From: Flavobacteriales bacterium UBA5422
Lineage (GTDB): Bacteria > Bacteroidota > Bacteroidia > Flavobacteriales_D > Crocinitomicaceae
Direction of reading: 5' to 3'
DNA length: 7,624 nucleotides
Assembly: GCA_002409405.1 (NCBI GenBank)
Contig: DHNG01000033.1
Location: forward strand, 81,548 to 89,171
The translations under genes were made by a program, and so were the position numbers. Each line of letters begins with the position of its first letter. Position 1 is the stretch's first letter. Positions 1-6,646 of this stretch are shown here, one piece after another. The notes under the pieces were generated by a model. It was not told where the DNA came from, ran no database searches, and saw nothing but the letters and a program-made list of their open reading frames with translations.

Positions 1-1
1 T

Positions 2-2281
2 AAATGAATACCAGTCAATTTGGTAATTCGTATTGGATTTTAATCCTTGTAGTTTTAGATTATTGTTCCCATAATCCCAGGCGATGTTATAAAAATTATC
101 CACCGGGTTGCCAAATGCAGCAATAACATCTTGAGAGTAATTCGAATTCAGGATATTACATTGATTGTTACTTGTAATTCTATTGGTATGTATATTATAA
201 CTTCGGTTTCTTATGTACCCTACAGCATTCTCTTTGTTACCCGAAACATAATATTGTAATTCTTTTCCCGGAACTGCATGCTGGTTATAGATATTTTCGG
301 CTTGTCTTCCCTGACTCCAGCTTCCCGATCCGTTACTTAGTGTAAAAATGACCTCATTCCCGTTCATGTGATTTTGTGCTCTAACAGTTGCAGGATAAAG
401 AAAACTCTGGTTAGACTCTGTACCCGGCCACATATTAAAACCACATACTCCGGTGAAGCCTGCCGACATAAGATCAATATAGACACCCTTATAATCAGAG
501 CATTCGTAAGTTCCGTCTCCATCTCCAAATTCTGAAAAAATAATCGGTTTATTAGCCCAGTTTTGAAATTCTTTAATGGCCCTGGCTGTAGAATTTTCAT
601 CACTGCCAAAAGCATGATTGTCACTACTGCTTTTTCCCTTAATATATTTACTTGGTGTAAAGGCATAATCATTAATTCCGATGATATCAATGGATTCAAG
701 ATGGAGGCTTTGATCCATTCGTATTGCAGAAGTTGTGGGGTTCCACACACCCATCCCATAATTTACTCCTAGCAGATGTTCCGTATGTCCCATTGTCATT
801 TTGATGAAGTAGCCCAATCTTCCGTGATAATTTTCAATGGCATTGAAAAGTGTTTGCTGATTTGCCAATTGTTGTGGAGTTGGTACTACTGGAACAAAAT
901 AAGGTTGCTTATTTTGTCCGGCATGCTTATCAACATTGAATGGCTCACTTAATAATTCAAATTCGTAAATTTTGGTAGAATACCCATAACGTGCAATGTA
1001 GTACCGCGTGCGTTGCTCATGGTATTTTAAGTCTTCTTCTAATAAAAATGACTCATGTGGCTTTTTCCCGGGAGAATCATTATAACAATAAACCGGACGG
1101 GTTTCAGGATTTAAAGGATCTCCACTCCCCCAGTCCCAATTATTTAAATCATAACTGGCATATTCTTCCAGCGGATGGTGAATGAGCATATTAAACATCA
1201 TCAACGCATCGTATTGTTCGCACATGTCTAATAGTTTATCCTGTTCCCAGGCATAATGCAAACGATCATAATAGTTTCCCTTTTTTTCAAATTCAATGAG
1301 AGAAACCCAGGGCGCCTGAAGCGTTCTGATGTACTTCCCTCCACTTTGAAAGTAATTTTCTATTTTGGTAAGATAATGATCCCATTCTAAGGTGTTTGAA
1401 GCCTTTGTATTTTGAGTTCCAAACAAATCATTACCGATTTGAGTTCCTATCCACGCAGTACCGTTAGCAAGATCCGCATCGAAAAAATTATGTCCGACAG
1501 GAAAGATCATCTTGTTTCCTCTTTTTAGATTTTTTTTGTTAGGGAATACATGTACATATCCGGGATCACCACTTTCGATGACATTGAAACCAAACCCTTC
1601 GGAACGATGGGCTTCCTGTCCATTTATTTTTATGATTATCGATGCGATCCATTTACCATTTTGGGGAGGCGCAAAGCGTACTCTGAATGGATAATCTGTT
1701 CCGATATCGTCCCAATCATTGGTAACAGGATTTTCGGTATATTCTCTGTGGTAATAACCGTCTATTCTTTTGTAAACTCCTGTTGAGGGATGGTAAAATA
1801 TTGCTTCAACATCCAAATCCCATTCTAAAAACGGGTTCAGTTCATCCGGGTACGTTCCTTCATTCAATAAAAAATTGTTTACCCGTGTTAAAACATCAGA
1901 AGGCAAAGCAATTCCTAATTCGAATTTTTTATACCTCAGTACCTGATTCAATGAAGGGTAATTCATAACAACAACATCTACTCCTGGTTTGTTAACGATT
2001 AGTCGCATTTCCCCTGACGAACTAAAATTACCGGCATAGAAATTTTCCTTGAGTTGAATTTGATTGGATGAATAAATAATGTGTTCTGCATTACCTGAAA
2101 CATGTATAGGTTGTGTTCCCCCAAATAGCATACATGCCCCAAAGTGATCTCTATAAGCATTGAGCTCTGCCTGAGTTACATGGTTGGTGTATACATTACA
2201 TTCAGATACACTTATCGGTGGTTGTGTTCTTGCAATCTCAACAATGAAGGACACCACTACTATTAATAGTAGAAATCTCAT
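2..2281 (-). CDS. Secreted clan GH-A (GH5/cellulase-like) glycoside hydrolase, C-terminus beyond window
   Basis: The frame runs without a stop from an ATG at 2281 to the left edge (760 residues visible, 3' partial). Residues 1 to about 18 (MRFLLLIVVVSFIVEIA) form a signal peptide. Residues about 150-245 are beta-rich and resemble the DUF5060-type domain that precedes many GH5-like barrels (GKW near 209-211, GDPGYV near 238). A TIM barrel follows from about 255 (FPVGHNFF) to about 625. It shows R319, the RYYIARYGYS helix before strand 4, the putative acid/base E446 in FELLSEPF, the putative nucleophile E584 in KPIIFSEFG, and a strand-8 Trp618 in GFNMWPG. The 138-residue spacing of the two Glu fits clan GH-A. 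Residues about 640-760 form further beta-rich material (AVGYIRNRSYN at 686-696; GLKSNTNYQIDWY near the edge), probably an accessory or carbohydrate-binding domain. It likely hydrolyses a beta-linked polysaccharide outside the cell; the substrate cannot be told. It follows the fiber-like gene after 35 bp. Oddity: Ser445 replaces the usual Asn before the acid/base Glu. Confidence 0.85.
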   Translation of the reverse strand, partial: MRFLLLIVVVSFIVEIARTQPPISVSECNVYTNHVTQAELNAYRDHFGACMLFGGTQPIHVSGNAEHIIYSSNQIQLKENFYAGNFSSSGEMRLIVNKPGVDVVVMNYPSLNQVLRYKKFELGIALPSDVLTRVNNFLLNEGTYPDELNPFLEWDLDVEAIFYHPSTGVYKRIDGYYHREYTENPVTNDWDDIGTDYPFRVRFAPPQNGKWIASIIIKINGQEAHRSEGFGFNVIESGDPGYVHVFPNKKNLKRGNKMIFPVGHNFFDADLANGTAWIGTQIGNDLFGTQNTKASNTLEWDHYLTKIENYFQSGGKYIRTLQAPWVSLIEFEKKGNYYDRLHYAWEQDKLLDMCEQYDALMMFNMLIHHPLEEYASYDLNNWDWGSGDPLNPETRPVYCYNDSPGKKPHESFLLEEDLKYHEQRTRYYIARYGYSTKIYEFELLSEPFNVDKHAGQNKQPYFVPVVPTPQQLANQQTLFNAIENYHGRLGYFIKMTMGHTEHLLGVNYGMGVWNPTTSAIRMDQSLHLESIDIIGINDYAFTPSKYIKGKSSSDNHAFGSDENSTARAIKEFQNWANKPIIFSEFGDGDGTYECSDYKGVYIDLMSAGFTGVCGFNMWPGTESNQSFLYPATVRAQNHMNGNEVIFTLSNGSGSWSQGRQAENIYNQHAVPGKELQYYVSGNKENAVGYIRNRSYNIHTNRITSNNQCNILNSNYSQDVIAAFGNPVDNFYNIAWDYGNNNLKLQGLKSNTNYQIDWYSF

Positions 2282-2316
2282 ATCTATTATTTTTTAATGA
2301 AATAAATAACGAACAA

Positions 2317-3306
2317 TTACTTAGATAGCAACTGCTTTTCCAATTCATTCAGTCGTGCATCCTGACGTTGAATAAGTTCTTGTTGTTGAATAATATAAAG
2401 TGTTAACTCCTCTATTTTTTCGACAAGTAATCTGGATGTCTCCCCCACGTTAAGTCCATCTTTCTCTACCTCTGTTGCTGAAGGCATATTGGGTAATCTT
2501 CCATTGCGCTTAATGAAATTATTTAACTCATCGATTGATCGCAGTTCATAAGAAGGTGAAAATACGTAATCAGGGAAATTACTTGCAAGTCGTACATTGA
2601 CCTCGGTAGCATACATTTTCCCATCTCCGTAAATACGAAAAACATCAGCAGCATAATCTGCCCGTCGTATGGAAAAAGCAATACCTGTAGATTTCATATT
2701 TTTCACCATCTCTCCCGAACGGTTTAAAATCAAAGAAGTTCCCCAGTCCCAATCGTAATCGTTATCGGTTTGATTAAAGGCAATTATAAAATTATACGAA
2801 CCACTACTTGTGCTGTGTAATAATACTTTGTTACCGTGATTGGTTGAATAAATCGTGTTGGAATTATTCATTTCTACATCTCCGTTAAAATATCCAGCTC
2901 TTGCCGCTGCCCCTGATGCAGATGCATATAAAGCGAAAGATGTTGCAGGTAAAGCAGAGCCTCCTCCATAACTCCCTGAGCTAGCAACCTGCGTATAAAT
3001 ACCATATTTGGTCGGGGATGCCCCGGACACAGAATTATACAGACCGTATTTCACTCCGGACGTACCAGTACCGCTCAGTGAATTGTGTATCCCATATTCT
3101 GTACCTAGTCGGGTTGTATTGTGAATGTTGTGGATTCCATACGCACGACTCGTGTTATTCACTCGAAGCATTGAGGCATTAGCAGGTGCACTTCCTATTC
3201 CTACACTTCCAGTCAATGTGTGTGTGGAAACTGTTGAGCCGTCCCAGGTGTTTTGAGAAAAAGCAATAGCAGGCACCAACCATAAAGTAGTTAATAGTTT
3301 TTTCAT
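2317..3306 (-). CDS. Secreted fiber-like protein with YG repeats and C-terminal coiled coil
   Basis: A 329-residue protein with signal peptide MKKLLTTLWLVPAIAFS, likely cleaved before QN. After a short GSVGIGS segment come imperfect repeats centred on Tyr-Gly: YGIHN at 56 and 71, YGLYN at 87, YGIYT at 101, then related FALYAS at 124 and AGYFNGDV near 137. They are Gly/Ser/Thr/Asn-rich and look like short beta-strands of a fibrous or trimeric stalk. Residues about 240-329 (NFPDYVFSPSYEL, GRLPNMPSATEVEKDGL, then a heptad-rich LVEKIEELTLYIIQQQEL) match a C-terminal module seen in many Bacteroidota proteins annotated as tail-fiber-like; it probably drives oligomerisation. No Ser/Lys catalytic pair of an S74 autoprotease can be recognised. 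With no phage genes nearby, it is more likely a cell-surface or secreted structural protein than a phage tail fiber. It is the first gene of a probable two-gene unit with the hydrolase. Function unproven. Confidence 0.8.
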   Translation of the reverse strand: MKKLLTTLWLVPAIAFSQNTWDGSTVSTHTLTGSVGIGSAPANASMLRVNNTSRAYGIHNIHNTTRLGTEYGIHNSLSGTGTSGVKYGLYNSVSGASPTKYGIYTQVASSGSYGGGSALPATSFALYASASGAAARAGYFNGDVEMNNSNTIYSTNHGNKVLLHSTSSGSYNFIIAFNQTDNDYDWDWGTSLILNRSGEMVKNMKSTGIAFSIRRADYAADVFRIYGDGKMYATEVNVRLASNFPDYVFSPSYELRSIDELNNFIKRNGRLPNMPSATEVEKDGLNVGETSRLLVEKIEELTLYIIQQQELIQRQDARLNELEKQLLSK

Positions 3307-3448
3307 AAAAATTGATTTGTGTGTTATTTTTTAAGTAATTGGTGACAATTTAAAGATTTTTTTTGATTAAATAGCTACTTACCGGTAGATAATAGTGTCA
3401 TTTTAAATACTGCTTTATCTATTTTATTTTATTGAAAAATCAGATTGA

Positions 3449-3484
3449 TTGTGGCTTTTACTCATCTGCCACAAATTGTTTTTT
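3449..3484 (+). promoter_or_regulatory. Inverted repeat TTGTGGC-N12-GCCACAA with T-rich flank
   Basis: Two perfect 7-bp arms (3449-3455 and 3468-3474) are separated by 12 bp and followed on the plus strand by attgtttttt. It could be an operator bound by a dimeric regulator, or a plus-strand terminator-like hairpin that blocks read-through towards kynA. It ends about 75 bp upstream of the proposed kynA -7 box, so it is probably not in the kynA transcript. The role is inferred from shape and position only. Confidence 0.4.
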
Positions 3485-3558
3485 AACACGATGAATAAAT
3501 TTTAACAGATAACCCACTGAATGTTATTAAATAAACTCCTATAATCAAATCATTCTGT

Positions 3559-3566
3559 TATTTTTG
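3559..3566 (+). promoter_or_regulatory. Putative Bacteroidota -7 promoter box for kynA
   Basis: TATTTTTG matches the TAnnTTTG consensus of the main Bacteroidota sigma factor and lies 22 bp before the kynA ATG, giving a short leader of about 15 nt. No clear TTG-type -33 element is present at the expected distance, and the AT-rich background makes chance matches fairly likely. Confidence 0.4.
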
Positions 3567-3588
3567 AAACAAAATTAAACCGTTAGCA

Positions 3589-4584
3589 ATGTTGAGTAGA
3601 GAGGAACTTTTGAAGTTGATTGATGAAAAATATCAGGCGATGCGTGAAAATCCCGATATTTATCTATCAGGGTTATTGCATTCGAAACCATTAACTTACT
3701 GGGATTACATTCAGGTAGATGCGCTGCTTGGGTTACAAATCCAGCGTACAACTGAACCGGATGAGATGGTATTCATCATGTATCACCAGATTAATGAATT
3801 ACTATTTAAAATGATTTTGTGGGAAATCGATCAGGTTTCTCATTGCGATGAAATTACTCCCAAGAAATTTTCCATGCACCTGGGACGTATTAGTCGCTAT
3901 TTTGATATGCTTTCCAACTCGTTCAATATCATGCAGAGCGGAATGGAAATTGAGCAGTACATGAAATACAGAGATACATTGACACCTGCAAGTGGTTTCC
4001 AGAGCGCCCAATTCAGAAAAGTGGAATTTGCCTCTACAGATCTGTTGAACCTCATCGATTTCAGAGTACGTCCGACCATCGATCGGAATACTCCGTATGA
4101 GCATGCATTTGATAACATGTACTGGCAGGCTGCAGGACTGAACCCGAAAACAGGAAAAAAATCAGCGCTGCTGTCCAATTTCGAAAAGAAATACAAAAAG
4201 GAGTTCATTGATTTCATGCAGGAATACAATACAATCAACCTGCTGGCAAAATATAAGTCGCTACCGGAAGAGGATCGCAACAACCTGGAATTGGTGAATG
4301 CGATGCGCCATTATGATTATACGGTTAATATTTCCTGGGTCATGAATCACTTCAACGCAGCCAGACATTACATCGAAAGCGGAAAGGGATCAGGTGAAGC
4401 AACCGGAGGTAGTGATTGGAAAAAATACATGTTGCCACAGTACCAGAAACGAATATTTTTTCCAGAATTATGGACCGATAGTGAGTTGGATAACTGGGGA
4501 ATTGATAACTTAGAGGACTATAAGACAATAACCGACATTTCGGAATTAACAACTAATAAACAATTTAAAGGATGGCAAAAGTAG
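3589..4584 (+). CDS. kynA: Tryptophan 2,3-dioxygenase
   Basis: A 331-residue cytosolic heme enzyme that inserts O2 into L-tryptophan to give N-formylkynurenine, the first step of the kynurenine pathway. Family landmarks occur in order: YWDYIQVDALLGLQ (38-50); YHQINELLFKMILWEID (65-81) with the distal-pocket His66; LTPASGFQSAQFRKVEF (131-147), where Arg143 should bind the substrate carboxylate; WVMNHFNAARHYI (250-262) with His254 as probable axial heme ligand; and the ATGGS loop (271-275), whose Thr272 contacts the substrate ammonium in characterised homologues. The C-terminal FFPELW also fits. The start gives a normal N-terminal helix (MLSREELLKL) before the conserved core. All key residues are present, so it should be active. 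No other kynurenine gene lies in the window. Its last 13 bp overlap purE. Confidence 0.97.
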   Translation: MLSREELLKLIDEKYQAMRENPDIYLSGLLHSKPLTYWDYIQVDALLGLQIQRTTEPDEMVFIMYHQINELLFKMILWEIDQVSHCDEITPKKFSMHLGRISRYFDMLSNSFNIMQSGMEIEQYMKYRDTLTPASGFQSAQFRKVEFASTDLLNLIDFRVRPTIDRNTPYEHAFDNMYWQAAGLNPKTGKKSALLSNFEKKYKKEFIDFMQEYNTINLLAKYKSLPEEDRNNLELVNAMRHYDYTVNISWVMNHFNAARHYIESGKGSGEATGGSDWKKYMLPQYQKRIFFPELWTDSELDNWGIDNLEDYKTITDISELTTNKQFKGWQK

Positions 4585-5075
4585 GAATTATCATGGGAAG
4601 CAAAACGGATTTACCAATCATGCAGGAAGCTGCTGAGATGTTGGAATCGTTTGGAATCGCTTATGAATTAAATATTATTTCGGCGCACAGAACACCTGAT
4701 TTGATGGTGGAATATGCACGTGAGGCAAGAAAAAGAGGAATCAACGTAATTATTGCCGGAGCAGGTGGCGCTGCTCATTTACCGGGAATGACAGCTTCAT
4801 TGACGGCAATTCCTGTGATCGGTGTTCCGATTAAATCGGCCAACTCAATTGACGGATGGGATAGTATCCTGTCTATTTTACAAATGCCGAACGGAATTCC
4901 GGTAGCAACTGTCGCATTGAACGGAGCTAAAAACGCAGGGATCCTTGCAGCGAAAATCATTGGAGCAAGCAATGACCAGATTTTGGCAAAAATCGACGAT
5001 TACATGAAAGATTTACGAGAAGCGGTAATTAAAAGCGCTGCTGACCTGGATGAAAATAAAAATGTACTGGATTAG
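4572..5075 (+). CDS. purE: N5-carboxyaminoimidazole ribonucleotide mutase, class I PurE
   Basis: A 167-residue cytosolic enzyme of de novo purine synthesis that converts N5-CAIR to 4-carboxy-AIR, normally acting after PurK. The sequence shows the nucleotide-binding start VGIIMGSKTDLPIM (4-17), the signature SAHRTP (37-42) with the putative catalytic His39, AGAGGAAHLPGM (62-73) with His69, and QMPNGIPVATVAL (104-116). Length and motif order fit class I bacterial PurE. The ATG at 4572 is preferred because it places MAKVGIIMGS exactly as in the family; the next Met (residue 9) would cut the first strand. It starts inside kynA and shares 13 bp with it in another frame, with AAAGG directly before the ATG, so translation is probably coupled. 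purK is not adjacent here. Confidence 0.97.
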   Translation: MAKVGIIMGSKTDLPIMQEAAEMLESFGIAYELNIISAHRTPDLMVEYAREARKRGINVIIAGAGGAAHLPGMTASLTAIPVIGVPIKSANSIDGWDSILSILQMPNGIPVATVALNGAKNAGILAAKIIGASNDQILAKIDDYMKDLREAVIKSAADLDENKNVLD

Positions 5076-5097
5076 TTTTTAGTCGTATGAAACATTT

Positions 5098-5131
5098 AAA
5101 CGGGTGGAGTTTTTAACTTTACCCGTTTTTT
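5098..5131 (+). terminator. Rho-independent terminator after purE
   Basis: An 8-bp stem, aaacgggt (5098-5105) with acccgttt (5121-5128), encloses a 15-nt loop and runs into a T-tract (5126-5131). It lies 23 bp after the purE stop. On the minus strand the same hairpin has a poorer T tail (tttaaatgttt), so it may act only weakly for the convergent glycosyltransferase gene, which ends at 5156. Confidence 0.75.
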
Positions 5132-5155
5132 CATTCCTCTGACAACAACAAAATT

Positions 5156-6604
5156 TCACTGCTCTTTCAGGTTGCCAAAGACAAAAATATGTTCAGAAGT
5201 ATACTGCTTAATCGTATCTTTATCCACAGAACGTATTTTCTGACCACTCGCATCATAACCAACTTTATCCAACGATTGATCCAGGTAAATGTATACATCT
5301 GCTTCTGTATTCAACGCTTCTCTATCTTCCTTTATTTTTACAACTTCTACGAACGGATAATTCGTGTGTTGCAGGTGATAATAAAAAGAGCTCTCAAAAG
5401 GCCAGGAAAAATCAATTTTCATTTTTTTATTCTGCGCTTTCCCTTTTTCGTTGATCATCCCTAATATCTCCTCCGAATGTGCATCAAAGTACCAGGTTGC
5501 TGTTTTGTACAGATTGGCTTTTTTTCCCAAATTTATTCCCATTAACAGGACTACTACCACAATGCTCTTTGCAAAATGTTTGTTGGAAAAGGTGTTGGCA
5601 GAAAAACAAAGGCAAAAGATCAGTAAGGGATAGAAAAATAAGGCCGTTCTATCAGTCACGTACAATGTCCCCAATAAATAATACTGTAATATAACCGATA
5701 AAATACTAAGAGTTGTAATTCCCAGAATGACATTTTTCAGTGAATAGATTGTACGGTCAAAGAAAAATGAAATAACTACAAACAAGCCTAAAACAACTAA
5801 AAAACCAATCAGGGAATAATTGACAACGGATGTATATTCGCTGTTATAAAGCGTATATTTTGTCAAGGAAGTCAATGTATCACTATAAAAACTGATAGTG
5901 CCGCCATAGGAAAAATTTCCATTCAATTTGAGTTTCCGAATCGGTTCATAACTAATAGCAGTCAGAAGCAGTGCAATTCCCAAGCTGTAAAGGAATGTCT
6001 TTTTGAAATTAGAACGGGTAGCTGGCAGTAAGGCGATTCCATTCACAACAACAACCAGAGCCATCCAGTAATTGAGTACTGAAAAATTACAAAGGACTGC
6101 TATTGCTCCCAAACCAACTGATTTAACAACACTTGAAATAGTTCCGTCGCGTACATAATTACATGCAAAGTAGATGGAAGCTAATATAAACCCTAAACTT
6201 AATCCGTAACCTCTTGCCAAACTAAAGAAATCAAGTAAGAACGGGTTCAATAGTAACAGTAAAAAACAACTCAATCCCACGAAAGGTGATAAATGCTTGC
6301 TCGTTAATTTATACCCGTAATACAGGTAGAGAAGAAAAGCTAAAACATTTGGGAGCCGTGCAATCAATAATGATTCATTCCCGAAAGAGAAAAATAATTT
6401 GATTAATAACGTATTCGTAAGGTGATTGTTCGCATCACAGGGTGAATAGTTGAGAATATGTAAAACACTTTGTGGTACAAATTGACTAATCGTCCATGCT
6501 TCATCATACGTAACCCCCACTTTAATTGCTCGGATCAATACGTAGCAAAAAGCCAATATCCCAATAACAATGTAAGAGAATTGAATGTACCTTCCTTGTT
6601 TCAT
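5156..6604 (-). CDS. GT-C fold membrane glycosyltransferase (GT39/ArnT-like)
   Basis: A 482-residue polytopic inner-membrane protein. About ten hydrophobic segments fill residues 10-358, followed by a soluble C-terminal region (about 360-482). The first extracytoplasmic loop carries TYDEAW (Asp34-Glu35), the acidic pair that marks the active site in lipid-phosphosugar-dependent GT-C enzymes. NNHLTNTLLIKLFFSFG (59-75) and IARLPNVLAFLLYL (81-94) also match the conserved N-terminal part of this fold. SLARGYGLSLGF (128-139) and DRTALFFYPLL (318-328) fit later conserved positions. It probably moves a sugar from a polyprenyl-phosphate donor to a protein, lipid or glycan on the outer face of the inner membrane; donor and acceptor are unknown. 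It starts 42 bp after the permease stop on the same strand, suggesting one transcript. The ATG at 6604 directly precedes the first hydrophobic segment. Confidence 0.85.
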   Translation of the reverse strand: MKQGRYIQFSYIVIGILAFCYVLIRAIKVGVTYDEAWTISQFVPQSVLHILNYSPCDANNHLTNTLLIKLFFSFGNESLLIARLPNVLAFLLYLYYGYKLTSKHLSPFVGLSCFLLLLLNPFLLDFFSLARGYGLSLGFILASIYFACNYVRDGTISSVVKSVGLGAIAVLCNFSVLNYWMALVVVVNGIALLPATRSNFKKTFLYSLGIALLLTAISYEPIRKLKLNGNFSYGGTISFYSDTLTSLTKYTLYNSEYTSVVNYSLIGFLVVLGLFVVISFFFDRTIYSLKNVILGITTLSILSVILQYYLLGTLYVTDRTALFFYPLLIFCLCFSANTFSNKHFAKSIVVVVLLMGINLGKKANLYKTATWYFDAHSEEILGMINEKGKAQNKKMKIDFSWPFESSFYYHLQHTNYPFVEVVKIKEDREALNTEADVYIYLDQSLDKVGYDASGQKIRSVDKDTIKQYTSEHIFVFGNLKEQ

Positions 6605-6646
6605 TGAATTTTCATGTCAGTTATATTATTTTGTTTCCTGCACACA

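Larger units (their letters stand above)
3307..3588. other. Divergent intergenic region between fiber-like gene and kynA
   Basis: This 282-bp AT-rich stretch separates two genes transcribed away from each other and so should hold both promoters. On the plus strand I see a -7 box just before kynA. Near the middle there is a 7-bp perfect inverted repeat (3449-3455 with 3468-3474). An 8-bp palindrome, taccggta, sits at 3380-3387. No coding frame of note and no RNA gene is visible. I could not find a convincing TAnnTTTG promoter at a sensible distance for the minus-strand gene. Confidence 0.7.

Noticed and set aside
364..759. Minus-strand ORF of 131 codons inside the hydrolase gene
   Set aside because: It lies in a different frame within the continuous hydrolase reading frame, which has a signal peptide and catalytic motifs; its translation shows no family features.
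2317..3306. Prophage tail-fiber gene marking a phage region
   Set aside because: It has a signal peptide, neighbours are a secreted hydrolase and housekeeping genes, and no phage structural or lysis genes are seen.
3570..3577. CAAAATTA as a minus-strand -7 box (TAATTTTG) for the fiber-like gene
   Set aside because: It matches TAnnTTTG but is over 260 bp from that gene's start and lies within the kynA leader; a chance match in AT-rich DNA is more likely.
3802..4552. Minus-strand ORFs antisense to kynA
   Set aside because: They are complements of the strongly conserved kynA frame and have no recognisable domains or start context.
6601..6615. Four-codon minus-strand ORF (ATG to TGA) whose stop overlaps the glycosyltransferase ATG
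   Set aside because: Such tiny ORFs are common by chance and nothing else supports a leader peptide or coupling role.
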